Source: UBA3871 sp002392265 (GTDB lineage: Bacteria; Bacillota; Clostridia; Peptostreptococcales; Anaerovoracaceae). Taken from it: 47,427 nucleotides of DNA. The translations under genes and the position numbers were made by a program. Each line of letters begins with the position of its first letter. Within the stretch, counting starts at the first letter, position 1. Below, one piece after another: positions 32,470 to 42,760 of this stretch. Where the stretch lies: positions 1 through 47,427 of the forward strand of contig CAMOGS010000049.1 in NCBI GenBank assembly GCA_946614255.1, in the 5' to 3' direction. The notes under the pieces are model-generated. The model had not been told where the DNA came from and did no database searches. It saw nothing but the letters and a program-made list of their open reading frames with translations.

Positions 32470-34236
32470 CTATATATTATAACGTTTGCTGTATTCATCA
32501 TAGTAAGCCTCAAATCTTTCATCCTTTACCGACTTAATGCTATGCAGATACTCATGAACATCAAAGGTTTCACTGCCAAGCTCAATCATCGCAACGCCGA
32601 TATTCGAACAGTGGTCGGATATTCTCTCCAAATCCGTAAGAAGATTGTTAAAGACAAATCCATGCTGCAGCGTACACTCTCCCGCAGCTATACGATCTAT
32701 GTGGCGCAGCTTCATCTCATCGCAGAGATTATCGATAAGCTCTTCAAGCGGCTCTATTTTGTAGGCAATTTCGAGATCGCCCGAAGTGAATGCATCTACC
32801 GCCAAGCCTATACATTCCGCAACGGCACTGCTCAGTACTCTGATTTCGTGCTTTGCATCTGCTGAAAATTCAATATTCTTCACATGAATTTCCTCTGCCG
32901 ACTGCGAGACATTGATTGCGTGGTCGCTCATACGCTCAAAGTCGTTTATCGCATGCAAAAACTTTGATACAGCGGCGTTCTGTTGATGGGTAAGCTCTTT
33001 TCTGGTTATCTTTACCAGATATGTTCCAAGCTTATCCTCATATCTGTCGACTATGTCTTCAGTACGGGCCACATACTGCATCTCATTTTCCGTAAAAACC
33101 TCGAGCAGATGGAAGGATGCCTTGAGCGCCTTTTGAGTCTTCTGAGCCATGTGATTTATTACCAGACGGCTCTGCTCAATGGCAAGCGCCGGATGGGCAA
33201 TAAATCTTTCCTCGAGGCGGTCCATATCCCGAAGGTCCTCTGCATTTTCGTCTTCCTTTTCGGGAACCAGCCAGCATACCAGCTTTTCAAGCAGGCTGAT
33301 TGCAGGTGCCTGAAGTATTACAATCACTGCCCTGAATATTGTATTAAGCAGCGCAATCTGAATGGCATTAAGCGCCATACCCATAAAGCTGAAGGATACA
33401 AACGCATTCGCCGTATAGAAAAGAATGCTGAATAATATTACGCCCAGTGTGTCTACCAGCAGGTAAACCAGAGCAGTTCTTTTACCGTTTACATTTGCGC
33501 CGAGCGCCGAAAGAAGTACCGGTACTGCGGCACCTATTGCAATACCCATAATCAGCGGCAGCACCATATCAAACTTGATTGCGCCCGTTACCGAAAGTGT
33601 CTGCACGATACCTACGGCAGCCGATGCGCTCTGAAGTATACTGGTAAACAGTAAACCTACCAGAATACCTACTACAGGATTTGAGAATCTCGTCAGTAAG
33701 TTAATAAAACTTTCGCTTTCTCTTAAAGGGTATACAGCATTGCTCATTGCTGCAATACCAAACATCAGCACGGCAAAGCCGAGCATGATGTCACCCACAT
33801 TGTGCTTTGTGGTGCTTTTACAGAATATACGAAGTATTATTCCAACTATTGCAATAATGGCAGTCAGCGTATCGGTCGAAAAAATGTCCCATACATCATT
33901 TCCCGCTTTGCTGCCTACAGCAGAGATGGCTATAATCCATCCCGTAATGGATGTGCCTATGATGGCTCCCATTACAACACCTATTGCCTGTTTAACCTTC
34001 ATCATGCCCGAGTTTACAAAACCGACAACCATGACCGAAGTGGCGGAAGACGACTGAATTACAGCCGTTACGCCGGTACCGAGAAGTATCCCCTTTACCG
34101 GTGTGCTAGATAATCTGTAGAGCACCAGTTCCAGTTTGTTACCCGCTACCTTTTTCAGACTGTCGCCCATCAGTGTCATTCCGAACAGGAATAAAGCCAC
34201 ACCTCCGAGCAGAGTAAGCACATTTGAAATTCCCAT
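32470..34236 (-). CDS. Na/Pi cotransporter family protein with PhoU domain
   Basis: This 588-residue protein has two Na/Pi-cotransporter repeats with the signature QSSSATSVM (61-69) and QSASAAVGI (202-210), about eight or nine membrane segments up to residue 325, and then a cytoplasmic PhoU-like helical domain (about 350-560). It imports phosphate with sodium in relatives. It starts 21 bases after the inactive EAL gene, with AAAAGGAGC before the ATG. Placement in an operon with second-messenger enzymes is notable. Confidence 0.92.
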   Translation of the reverse strand: MGISNVLTLLGGVALFLFGMTLMGDSLKKVAGNKLELVLYRLSSTPVKGILLGTGVTAVIQSSSATSVMVVGFVNSGMMKVKQAIGVVMGAIIGTSITGWIIAISAVGSKAGNDVWDIFSTDTLTAIIAIVGIILRIFCKSTTKHNVGDIMLGFAVLMFGIAAMSNAVYPLRESESFINLLTRFSNPVVGILVGLLFTSILQSASAAVGIVQTLSVTGAIKFDMVLPLIMGIAIGAAVPVLLSALGANVNGKRTALVYLLVDTLGVILFSILFYTANAFVSFSFMGMALNAIQIALLNTIFRAVIVILQAPAISLLEKLVCWLVPEKEDENAEDLRDMDRLEERFIAHPALAIEQSRLVINHMAQKTQKALKASFHLLEVFTENEMQYVARTEDIVDRYEDKLGTYLVKITRKELTHQQNAAVSKFLHAINDFERMSDHAINVSQSAEEIHVKNIEFSADAKHEIRVLSSAVAECIGLAVDAFTSGDLEIAYKIEPLEELIDNLCDEMKLRHIDRIAAGECTLQHGFVFNNLLTDLERISDHCSNIGVAMIELGSETFDVHEYLHSIKSVKDERFEAYYDEYSKRYNI

Positions 34237-34257
34237 AAAAGCTCCTTTTAATTATAA

Positions 34258-36279
34258 TCAGAGAACAATGCCTCTCATATCAAATATATCCCGATGCTTC
34301 TCGGTCTTTTTCTCCCTTTCTTCGTTAAAGGAACGTACCAGATGCAGAAAATCGTGGAGAGGTAAATAATCTCCGAAATAGTCACCCATCATGTATTCAC
34401 ATCCCATATCCTCGATAAAACTCTTTGCATGCTGACTGTCGACGCCGGTGGCTATTATCTTTATCCCCAGGCCTCTGACCATCTCTATTGTAGATGTCAG
34501 TATCAGCTCATTTATGCTTTGAATTTTTACCTTGAATTCTTTTTCGGCCAGCCGCTCCGCGTCCTCGCAGCCTTTTCTGACGAGGTCCGCATCGAGCTGC
34601 AGCGCTGTAAACGGAATGCTTGATATTCTTCTGATGTTTGAATTGTAAGCGCCGTAGTCCTCAAGACCGATCTTAAATCCCGTAAACCTGAGCAGCTGCA
34701 CCTGAGCAGCCACCTCGGACCAGTCGCTTATATCCGAAGTCTCTGCGAGAGAGAACGCAATATTCTTTGGGTCTACTCCGTATCTGTTTGCTCCGGCAAT
34801 ATGCTTTGAGCAGAGATACTGATTCTCGAAAGCGCTTACGGAAAGCTTTAGCTGTATGTAACGAAGCCCCGACTCTTTGAAATCGGCACCGGCTACGAAT
34901 CTGCAGACTCTGTCGTACATCATATCGCCAATACGCTCTATTTCGCCGCTGTTTTCGGCCATCATCCAGATAAACTTTGGAGATATTTCACCGTAGCGCG
35001 GATCATTCAGGTAGAGCTGCGCATTACCCGCAACGATTCTGTCTGTCGCCGGGTCGTAGATAGGTGCGTAGCGCACGCTGAACTCGCCATCATTCAATGC
35101 CCTCTCTATTATGGAATTAATGTTGATGTGAAGGCTGATCTTTTCCTGATCATCCATATCCGAAATCCTGTAGATATGGCCGCTTCGAGGCAGAATTGTC
35201 TCCAGACTGTCAAGGAACGAAGGCAGCGAGCTGAACTCGGTAATGTCTTCAGGCAGCCGCACTTCGCACTTGTAGATGTTTGGAATGCTGATCATCATTG
35301 AAGCACTCTCAAGAGCCTTCAGAATCTCCTGATCGGCATTGTCCATGAACATATCTGCCTTGTATCTGATGTCGCTTCTGGCAACTACTGCATAAAGACC
35401 GTGCTTCAGATAATAGATATCGAAATCCTTGTCCACGATATTTACTGCCTCGCGAAGCCCCTTTGCGATTGCCCGAAGCATGGTATTGTAATTATCCACG
35501 CTGAGTGATGACATGTAGTGCTCTGACTTTTCTATTTTGAAAAGGCATAGTGTCAGGCTGTGCCGATCGGCGAGAGCATGCTGTATGTTCTTCATGAACA
35601 TGCCCTTGTTGTACAGCTTTGTTTCATTATCCAGCAATGCTTCCGGCCTTTGAATTGTAACCATATAGAACATAAAGGCTATTGAAATCGCAAAGCACTG
35701 CAGCAGAATCTTTGGGAACGCAATCTGTAAAATCATGCCTGCGATTACAATCGGAAAGGCTATAAATATGTATTGAACCGAACCGGGAGACAGATTGCGT
35801 TTGTACTTGATCAGATAAAAGCCTGCATAAATCAGATATATCACGGTTACTACGTTCATGCAGCCGAAAAGCTCACCATAGTAAAATTCCCCGTCAACAC
35901 AGTAAAAGATGAGCCCTGTTATCGGTGTTGTCAAAATCAGCAGTGCACAGATTGCAAACGGTGTTGAAAACAGCAGCCTCTGCCTTGGTTTCCTGAAAAA
36001 TGTAAGCGCCTCTGCTATAGATGCAACATATATAACCAAAAGCGGTGCTATCATCTGCTGCGTGAGGTAGTATGCCATCCTGAATATCACAAACTGATAA
36101 TCCTCCGAATGGGGCATTACAGCTATGATATCGAGTACGGCAGTGACAACGGTAACGAACATCATATGCATAAAAGCCCTGTTTGCAAGACCTGTAGTCA
36201 TATTCCGCCTTTGTGTCGAAGACACAACCAGCATAATTATTATTATCGAGGCGATGTCGTAATTAATATTGTATTCCAT
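34258..36279 (-). CDS. Membrane-bound degenerate GGDEF-EAL protein
   Basis: The 673-residue protein has seven or eight N-terminal membrane segments (about 10-210), a GGDEF-like domain without the GGDEF motif (about 215-320; LKHGLYAV at its place) and an EAL-like domain (about 385-650). Compared with its upstream paralogue, EAL is NAQ (419-421), the Asn ligand is Lys (478), the FE Glu is Ser (510), DD is ED (540-541), the catalytic Lys is Gln (561) and the AEG Glu is Thr. It cannot be an active c-di-GMP phosphodiesterase, but may bind ligand or regulate its twin. It starts two bases after the paralogue's stop. Confidence 0.88.
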   Translation of the reverse strand: MEYNINYDIASIIIIMLVVSSTQRRNMTTGLANRAFMHMMFVTVVTAVLDIIAVMPHSEDYQFVIFRMAYYLTQQMIAPLLVIYVASIAEALTFFRKPRQRLLFSTPFAICALLILTTPITGLIFYCVDGEFYYGELFGCMNVVTVIYLIYAGFYLIKYKRNLSPGSVQYIFIAFPIVIAGMILQIAFPKILLQCFAISIAFMFYMVTIQRPEALLDNETKLYNKGMFMKNIQHALADRHSLTLCLFKIEKSEHYMSSLSVDNYNTMLRAIAKGLREAVNIVDKDFDIYYLKHGLYAVVARSDIRYKADMFMDNADQEILKALESASMMISIPNIYKCEVRLPEDITEFSSLPSFLDSLETILPRSGHIYRISDMDDQEKISLHININSIIERALNDGEFSVRYAPIYDPATDRIVAGNAQLYLNDPRYGEISPKFIWMMAENSGEIERIGDMMYDRVCRFVAGADFKESGLRYIQLKLSVSAFENQYLCSKHIAGANRYGVDPKNIAFSLAETSDISDWSEVAAQVQLLRFTGFKIGLEDYGAYNSNIRRISSIPFTALQLDADLVRKGCEDAERLAEKEFKVKIQSINELILTSTIEMVRGLGIKIIATGVDSQHAKSFIEDMGCEYMMGDYFGDYLPLHDFLHLVRSFNEEREKKTEKHRDIFDMRGIVL

Positions 36280-36280
36280 G

Positions 36281-38203
36281 CTAAGCCTGCACCTCCTCCA
36301 TATACTTTATAAAAGTATTCAGCGGAAGCGCCTTTGTGTATGTATATCCTTGCAGGTAATCGCAGCCCAGCTCGGAGAACCTTGCCTCCATACGCCTGTT
36401 TTCAATTCCCTCTGCTGCAATTGCCACGCCCAGCGCCTTTAGCATCTTTACGGTGTTTTTTAATATTACTTCGCCACTCGGCGAAGTGTAATCGTCTGCC
36501 AGACTTTTATCCAGCTTTACGATATCTATAGGCAGACTCGAGAGCCGCTTCAGATTTGAGCTCTTTTGACCGTAATCATCCATAGAGAACGCAAATCCCG
36601 CGTCCGAAAGAATTTTAGTCTGGCTGATGACCTCTTTCCATACCTCGGTTGCTGCCCCTTCGGTTATTTCAAAGTTGATGAATGAAGGATCGACATTATA
36701 TTTTTCCGCAATCAGCATCAGCTTTTCACAAAGGTGCCTGTCGTGGAACTGTTCAACCGACAGGTTAACCTCTATAAAATCAAGTCCTGTCATTGTGAAT
36801 TCCGGCGTGCTGACAAATTCGCACACCTTTTCGAATACAACACGACCTATGCGGTGAATGTCGCCGTTTTCTTCAGCATAGCTTACCACTGTTTCCGGAT
36901 TTATATATCCGTAAACCGGATCGTACAGTCTCAGCAGTGCTTCTGCCGAAATAAATCTTTTTTCTTCAACACAATATATAGGCATGTAAAAGACTTCCAG
37001 TCTGTCATTTTCCAATGCCATGTTTATAATCTCGTCGAGCTTGCTGTATAGCGTAAACTCCTTGTATCCGGGAACCTTGTTCACTCTGTAAACAGCATCC
37101 GTTCCCGGCAGAAAGTTCTGATATCCCTCCAGCATCATCTGAATAGACGCATAGCTGTCTATATCACCCGGAATGTCTACAATACATTCATAGAACTCCA
37201 GCTTTGTGCTTGTCATATTTCTCCTGAGTCTGTCATCTGCCAGGCTCATTGAAAGCTTTTGAGCGAAATCATCTATCCTCTCTGTATCCTCTCCACTGAA
37301 CACTACTCCAAAGGAGCCTATGCCAAAATGGTACGGCACTGCAGTGAGTTCTTCGCTCTTTATCAGCTCAAACAGACGATTTGCAATATTGGAGGTTATC
37401 TTGTTCCCGGCCTCATAGCTTACCGCCTCAACTCTGGCTGCATAGTTTTTTATCTTGAAAAGAACGACCGAATGCTGCTTTTTATTAAACTCCGAAAGCC
37501 GCATATCCTCAAAGAAGGCCTCTCGGTTATTTATGTGGAGCTCCGCGGATGCACGCTCCTCCGGGCTTTGCAGCGTTATTGAATAAAACATCAGGCAAAC
37601 AGCCTGAGTAAAGCATTCAATCAAAAGCCTCGGCACGAAAAACTGTATAACAACCGCCACGAGACTCGCCGGAACGATGCCGAGAAGACAGTAAAACTTG
37701 TTGCGGGCATAGAAATTACGATATTTGAAAATATACGCAGTACCCGCTGCAAAATACAGCATTGCCCCCAGATAGCAGGTCCAAAGCAGCGGACCTCTGG
37801 TCATAACGCAATATTCGTTCACATCGAAAATGCAGCCGTTTATCGGATTGACAACTACTACCAGGAACAGCTGCAGCAGATAAACACCCGCCGCAACAAC
37901 GCGAACCCTAAGTTTATTAAAGATCTTCCAGCCGTCTGTCAACGCCACTAGATACACAAAATATGAAGGCGCAATCGAAACCCTCAGGGCATAGTAAACC
38001 ATGCACGCCAAATATACTCCTAAACTCATAGGAGCCAGCATGATGCTTAATATGTCAAAGAAGGCCGTAGCGCCTGTAATCACAAGTAGCACTATAAAGC
38101 ACTTTTCAGCACTGCTTGACACCATGTGTCTATAGTATGTGGAGAAAAGCATAAGAGCGAGCAATAACAGTGCACTGATGTCGAAGTCAATAATATAACT
38201 CAT
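36281..38203 (-). CDS. Membrane-bound EAL-domain c-di-GMP phosphodiesterase
   Basis: The 640-residue protein has N-terminal membrane segments (about 8-212), a degenerate GGDEF-like domain (about 215-320; GIGSFGVVF at the motif) and a complete EAL domain: EALLR (421-425), Asn480 in EVNLS, Glu512 in FEITEG, Asp542-Asp543 in MDDYG, Lys564 in VKLD, Glu598 in AEGIE and Gln618. It should hydrolyse c-di-GMP to pGpG, controlled by a membrane signal. The ribosome binding site is weak. It follows ahcY by 27 bases. Confidence 0.9.
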   Translation of the reverse strand: MSYIIDFDISALLLLALMLFSTYYRHMVSSSAEKCFIVLLVITGATAFFDILSIMLAPMSLGVYLACMVYYALRVSIAPSYFVYLVALTDGWKIFNKLRVRVVAAGVYLLQLFLVVVVNPINGCIFDVNEYCVMTRGPLLWTCYLGAMLYFAAGTAYIFKYRNFYARNKFYCLLGIVPASLVAVVIQFFVPRLLIECFTQAVCLMFYSITLQSPEERASAELHINNREAFFEDMRLSEFNKKQHSVVLFKIKNYAARVEAVSYEAGNKITSNIANRLFELIKSEELTAVPYHFGIGSFGVVFSGEDTERIDDFAQKLSMSLADDRLRRNMTSTKLEFYECIVDIPGDIDSYASIQMMLEGYQNFLPGTDAVYRVNKVPGYKEFTLYSKLDEIINMALENDRLEVFYMPIYCVEEKRFISAEALLRLYDPVYGYINPETVVSYAEENGDIHRIGRVVFEKVCEFVSTPEFTMTGLDFIEVNLSVEQFHDRHLCEKLMLIAEKYNVDPSFINFEITEGAATEVWKEVISQTKILSDAGFAFSMDDYGQKSSNLKRLSSLPIDIVKLDKSLADDYTSPSGEVILKNTVKMLKALGVAIAAEGIENRRMEARFSELGCDYLQGYTYTKALPLNTFIKYMEEVQA

Positions 38204-38230
38204 TAGCTGCTTACTTAACGATTAAAACGA

Positions 38231-39481
38231 TTATACTTCCCAGCTGTGCAGGTATTTTTCCTGTTCAGGGGATAATTTGTCGATTGTGATTCCCCATGCC
38301 GCAAGCTTGCGGTTTGCAATGAGAGTGTCAATTTCACCCGAAACGTCAATTACATGCTTTCCGAGCTTTTCGTGATTGTTCTTTATATAAAGGGCAGAAA
38401 GTGCCTGCACCGCAAATGACAAATCCATGATTTCCGCAGGATGTCCGTCACCTGCTGCGATATTAACCAGACGGCCTTCTGCGATAACATTTATCATCTT
38501 GCCGTTTTCGAGAGTATATCCCATTATATTCTTTCTGGTCTCGCAAACAGATTTTGCAGCCTTTTTCAGCTCTGCCATAGCAATTTCAACATCGAAATGG
38601 CCTGCATTGCAGAGGATTGCTCTGTCCTTCATCAGAAGCATATGCTCCACAGTGATTGTGTCCTTGCAGCCTGTGGCTGTAATAAAGAAATCTCCCAGAG
38701 GTGCTGCTTCCTTCATGGTCATTACCTGGAAGCCGTCCATGCGGGCTTCCATAGCCTTTACAGGATTGATTTCGGTTACGATTACGTTTGCGCCCAGTGC
38801 GGCAGCTCTCATTGCGATGCCTCTGGAGCACCAGCCGTAGCCTGCCACTACAGCAGTTTTGCCTGCTACAATCAGGTTTGTGTTTGCCATAATAGCGGTC
38901 CATACAGACTGTCCTGTGCCGTATCTGTTGTCAAAGAGGTGCTTGCAGTCAGCGTCGTTTACAGCTACCATAGGGAACTTCAGCACGCCCTGCTCGTCCA
39001 TTGCCTTTAGGCGGATAACACCGGTTGTGGTCTCTTCGCAGCCGCCGAGAACTTCGTCGCCGAGCTCGGGATGGCTTGTGTGAATCATGCCGACGAGGTC
39101 GCCGCCGTCATCGATGATGATGTTAGGATGCTGCTCGAGAGCCATGTAGATGTGTTCTTCGTATTCCTTTGGACTGACACCGTGAATAGCGTATACATTC
39201 AGTCCGTCTTCAACAAGTGCTGCGCAGATGTCGTCCTGTGTCGACAATACATTGCTGCCGGTCACTGACATCTTTGCGCCGCCTGCTGCGAGAACCTTGC
39301 ACAGATATGCGGTCTTTGCCTCCAGATGAACCGAAAGAGTAATTTTCATCCCCTCAAAAGGACGAGTCTTTTTAAATTCCTCCTCGAGGTCACGAAGAAG
39401 CGGCATATTATTACGAACCCATTCAATTTTCTGGTGTCCGGATGGTGCTAATTTGATATCCTTTATACAGTTTTCTCTCAT
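38231..39481 (-). CDS. ahcY: Adenosylhomocysteinase
   Basis: This 416-residue NAD-dependent enzyme splits S-adenosylhomocysteine to adenosine and homocysteine. It has the SVHLEAKTAYL substrate segment, NRYGTGQS, the NAD loop VVAGYGWCSRGIAM and CNAGHFDVEI. It lacks the 40-residue insert of the eukaryotic/proteobacterial type and ends YLHSWEV, as in thermophile/archaeal-type enzymes, some of which prefer inosylhomocysteine. It starts 14 bases after glmS with AAAGGAACGG. Confidence 0.93.
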   Translation of the reverse strand: MRENCIKDIKLAPSGHQKIEWVRNNMPLLRDLEEEFKKTRPFEGMKITLSVHLEAKTAYLCKVLAAGGAKMSVTGSNVLSTQDDICAALVEDGLNVYAIHGVSPKEYEEHIYMALEQHPNIIIDDGGDLVGMIHTSHPELGDEVLGGCEETTTGVIRLKAMDEQGVLKFPMVAVNDADCKHLFDNRYGTGQSVWTAIMANTNLIVAGKTAVVAGYGWCSRGIAMRAAALGANVIVTEINPVKAMEARMDGFQVMTMKEAAPLGDFFITATGCKDTITVEHMLLMKDRAILCNAGHFDVEIAMAELKKAAKSVCETRKNIMGYTLENGKMINVIAEGRLVNIAAGDGHPAEIMDLSFAVQALSALYIKNNHEKLGKHVIDVSGEIDTLIANRKLAAWGITIDKLSPEQEKYLHSWEV

Positions 39482-39495
39482 TTTCCGTTCCTTTC

Positions 39496-41334
39496 CTATT
39501 CGACTGTTACAGCCTTTGCAAGATTCTTCGGTTTATCAATGTCACAGCCGCGTTCCTTTGCAATGTAGTAAGCAAGAATCTGAAGCGGTACCACAGCAAG
39601 TATCGGTGCGACTTCATCCATGCACTTCGGAATGTAGATGGTGTGGCTGGACTGCTGCTCAATAGCGGTGTTACCTTCCTTTGCCACGCCTATTACGAAT
39701 GCCCCGCGCGCTTTAACCTCCTGAATGTTGGAGAGCATTTTCTCGAACAGGTCATCCTGAGTGGAAAGTGCCACTACTATGGTATCCTTTTCGATCAGCG
39801 CGATTGTGCCGTGCTTCAATTCGCCTGCTGCAATGGCAAACGAGTTGATATATGATATTTCCTTTAGCTTTAACGAGCCTTCAAGGCCGACTGCCGAGTC
39901 GGTACCTCTGCCTATAAAGAAGACCTGCTCCGTTTTATAGAGGGTTTTTGCGAGATCCTGTATCTGATGCTCGGTGCCGAGCAGCTTTCTGAGCTTTGAC
40001 GGAATCTCCTTTAATTCTTCGATCAGTCTGTTATAGTAAGCATCCTCTATCGCGCCCTTCACTCTTCCCATGTAAAGCGCCACCAGATACATACACATCA
40101 GCTGCGTCGTGTAAGCTTTTGTCGATGCCACAGCAATTTCCGGACCTGCCCATGTGTAGAACACGTCGTCGGATTCTCTGGCAACAGAGCTGCCCACAAC
40201 GTTCACTATACTCATGATGCGCGCGCCCTTTTTCTTTGCTTCTCTGAGCGCCGCGAGTGTGTCGAGAGTTTCGCCGGACTGGCTGATTGCAATGAAGAGT
40301 GTCTTGTCATCAACAAACGGGTCTCTGTATCTGAACTCCGATGCGACATCCACCTCCACAGGAATTTTCGCAAACTTTTCTATGGCGTATTTGCCGATGA
40401 GCCCCGCATGGTAAGCGGTACCGCATGCCACGATATACACCTTGTTAAAGCCGTCGATATCCTCTTTTGTCAGGTTGATGCCGTCGAGCTTTATTGAATT
40501 GTCATCGCCGAGGCGGCGCATCAAGGTCTCCGTGAGTCCCTTCGGCTGCTCGTGGATTTCCTTTATCATGAAGTGGTCGTATCCGTCCTTTTCGGCGGAA
40601 GCAGCATCCCATGAAACGTGGAATACATCACGAACAACGCTCTTGTGCTCGGCATTGTAAATCTTTATGTCATTTTTATCGAGAACCACTACCTCACCGT
40701 TTTCAATCAGGTAGAACTCTCTGCTGTGCTTTAAGAGCGCAGGAATGTCGCTTGCCAGGAAGTTACAGCCGTTCCCTATTCCGGCAAGCAGCGGCGCATC
40801 CTTTCTGGTGGCCACGATTTTGTCCGGTTCATCGGCAGCGATGGCACAAATCGAGTAAGCTCCGCGCATTTCCGAAATTGCACGGAACATCGCATCCTCG
40901 AGGCTGCCCTCGTAATATACCGAAAGAAGCTGTGCGATAACCTCGCTGTCTGTCTCGGAAACAAACTTGATTCCATGCTCCTTTATCAGCTTTTCCTTTA
41001 TGTCAAGATAATTTTCAACGATACCGTTGTGCACGATTGCAATGCGGTGGTCCATTGAAAAATGCGGATGTGCGTTTATGTCAGAAGGTGCGCCGTGAGT
41101 TGCCCAGCGGGTATGCCCTATCGCCAGATGGCAATTTTCAAAAGGGTAATCCGATTTTTCCAGAACCTCCTCAAGGTTCGTAATACGACCCTTTCTCTTT
41201 TCAACGGCGAGCTTGCCGCCGAAATTCATAGCGATACCTGATGAGTCATAGCCTCTGTACTCCAGCTTTTTCAGGCCTTCGATTACAATTTTTTCGGCGT
41301 TGCCGTCACCGATATATCCTACTATTCCACACAT
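39496..41334 (-). CDS. glmS: Glutamine--fructose-6-phosphate aminotransferase
   Basis: This 612-residue enzyme makes glucosamine 6-phosphate from fructose 6-phosphate and glutamine, the first step to UDP-GlcNAc. It has N-terminal amidotransferase Cys2 (MCGIVGYIG), two SIS domains (around 285-600) and the C-terminal AKAVTVE. It follows glmM by 23 bases with AAAGGAGGA. There is no room for a glmS ribozyme. Confidence 0.97.
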   Translation of the reverse strand: MCGIVGYIGDGNAEKIVIEGLKKLEYRGYDSSGIAMNFGGKLAVEKRKGRITNLEEVLEKSDYPFENCHLAIGHTRWATHGAPSDINAHPHFSMDHRIAIVHNGIVENYLDIKEKLIKEHGIKFVSETDSEVIAQLLSVYYEGSLEDAMFRAISEMRGAYSICAIAADEPDKIVATRKDAPLLAGIGNGCNFLASDIPALLKHSREFYLIENGEVVVLDKNDIKIYNAEHKSVVRDVFHVSWDAASAEKDGYDHFMIKEIHEQPKGLTETLMRRLGDDNSIKLDGINLTKEDIDGFNKVYIVACGTAYHAGLIGKYAIEKFAKIPVEVDVASEFRYRDPFVDDKTLFIAISQSGETLDTLAALREAKKKGARIMSIVNVVGSSVARESDDVFYTWAGPEIAVASTKAYTTQLMCMYLVALYMGRVKGAIEDAYYNRLIEELKEIPSKLRKLLGTEHQIQDLAKTLYKTEQVFFIGRGTDSAVGLEGSLKLKEISYINSFAIAAGELKHGTIALIEKDTIVVALSTQDDLFEKMLSNIQEVKARGAFVIGVAKEGNTAIEQQSSHTIYIPKCMDEVAPILAVVPLQILAYYIAKERGCDIDKPKNLAKAVTVE

Positions 41335-41357
41335 ATATGTGTCCTCCTTTACTTACT

Positions 41358-42707
41358 TTAGCCGAACTTGCGGCTGAGTGAATCTGCGAGCTCCTCTGCG
41401 AGCTTTGTGATGGATTCGATGTCAGAGCCCTCGAGCATTACTCTGACCAGCGGCTCCGTGCCCGAAGGTCTGATCAGTATGCGGCCTTCGCCTTCGAGAA
41501 GCTGCTCGATGCGCCCGATATCCGCGAGAATGTCGGGATCTTCCTCAAACTTGCGTTTGTTCTCGTTGCGAACCTTTGCGTTTCTCAAAACCTGCGGGTA
41601 GATGGTGATGTCGTCGGCCATTTCGCTAAGCTTTCTGCCGTCGAGCTTCATAGCCTTTAAAAGCTGCAGCGAAGAAAGAATGCCGTCACCGGTCGTCGTA
41701 TGATTCAGGAAAATGATGTGGCCGCTCTGCTCACCGCCGATTATGCAGCCGGTTTTGAGCATGCGCTCGAGCACATATCTGTCGCCGACAGCGGTAACAT
41801 CCGTAACGCAGCCTAAGTTTTCGAGATATTTGTGAAAACCGAGATTGCTCATTACAGTAGCGGTTACTCTGTTTTCAATCAGTTTCCCGGTATCCTTTAA
41901 CATCTTTGCGCAGATGCAGATTGTCCGGTCGCCGTCAACCACTCTGCCGAGCTCGTCAACAGCAATCAGTCTGTCCGCATCTCCATCGAATGCAAGTCCT
42001 ACGGCTGCGCCGTTTTTTACAACGTCCTCCTGAAGTCTTTCGGGATGCGTTGAGCCGCAGCCCTCGTTTATATTAACCCCGTTTGGGTTATTTCCAATAA
42101 CGGTTACATCTGCGCCGAGCTCCTTATATACTCTTTCCGCAGCCTGGTATGATGCGCCGTTTGCGCAGTCGAGCACGACCTTCATTCCCTTTATGTCCGT
42201 ATCAATTGTTGATTTCAGAAAATCGACATACATTTTCAGCGAATCCTCAGAGCCTTCAAGGCATTTTCCGAGTTTGTCGCCGGTGATATGACTGTTCACA
42301 TCGATATTTCTGATTATGATATCCTCAATATCCTCTTCGATGTTGTCGTCCAGTTTGAATCCTTTGTTGTTAAAAAACTTGATACCGTTGTATTCAAAAG
42401 GATTGTGCGATGCAGAAATTACAACTCCCGCATCCGCCTTGTATCTGCGAACCAGATAAGCTATTGCCGGTGTCGGCAGCACGCCTACCTTGATTACATT
42501 TCCACCGACAGCCAGTATCCCTGCCGAAAGTGCATCCTCAAGCATGTCTCCCGAAATACGGGTGTCCTTGCCTATGAGGACAACCGGACGTTCCTTCTGC
42601 TTTGAAAGGACATATGCACCCGCCTTTCCCAAGTTGAACGCCAGTTCAGGCGTAAGCTCTGAGTTTGCCACGCCTCTCACTCCGTCAGTTCCGAATAATC
42701 TTCCCAT
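41358..42707 (-). CDS. glmM: Phosphoglucosamine mutase
   Basis: This 449-residue enzyme converts glucosamine 6-phosphate to glucosamine 1-phosphate. The phosphoserine loop VVISASHNPFEYNG has Ser100, and the metal loop is FDGDADR. Both substrate-binding segments (GGEQSGHII and RPSGTEPLVRVM) are present. It is in the standard position after cdaR. In relatives GlmM binds and inhibits CdaA. Confidence 0.97.
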   Translation of the reverse strand: MGRLFGTDGVRGVANSELTPELAFNLGKAGAYVLSKQKERPVVLIGKDTRISGDMLEDALSAGILAVGGNVIKVGVLPTPAIAYLVRRYKADAGVVISASHNPFEYNGIKFFNNKGFKLDDNIEEDIEDIIIRNIDVNSHITGDKLGKCLEGSEDSLKMYVDFLKSTIDTDIKGMKVVLDCANGASYQAAERVYKELGADVTVIGNNPNGVNINEGCGSTHPERLQEDVVKNGAAVGLAFDGDADRLIAVDELGRVVDGDRTICICAKMLKDTGKLIENRVTATVMSNLGFHKYLENLGCVTDVTAVGDRYVLERMLKTGCIIGGEQSGHIIFLNHTTTGDGILSSLQLLKAMKLDGRKLSEMADDITIYPQVLRNAKVRNENKRKFEEDPDILADIGRIEQLLEGEGRILIRPSGTEPLVRVMLEGSDIESITKLAEELADSLSRKFG

Positions 42708-42760
42708 TTTTGAAATCTCCTAACATTATGTTTATATATAGCAAAAACTAAGGCGCATGG

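Noticed and set aside
41335..41357. glmS ribozyme
   Set aside because: Only 23 bases separate glmM and glmS, far too short.
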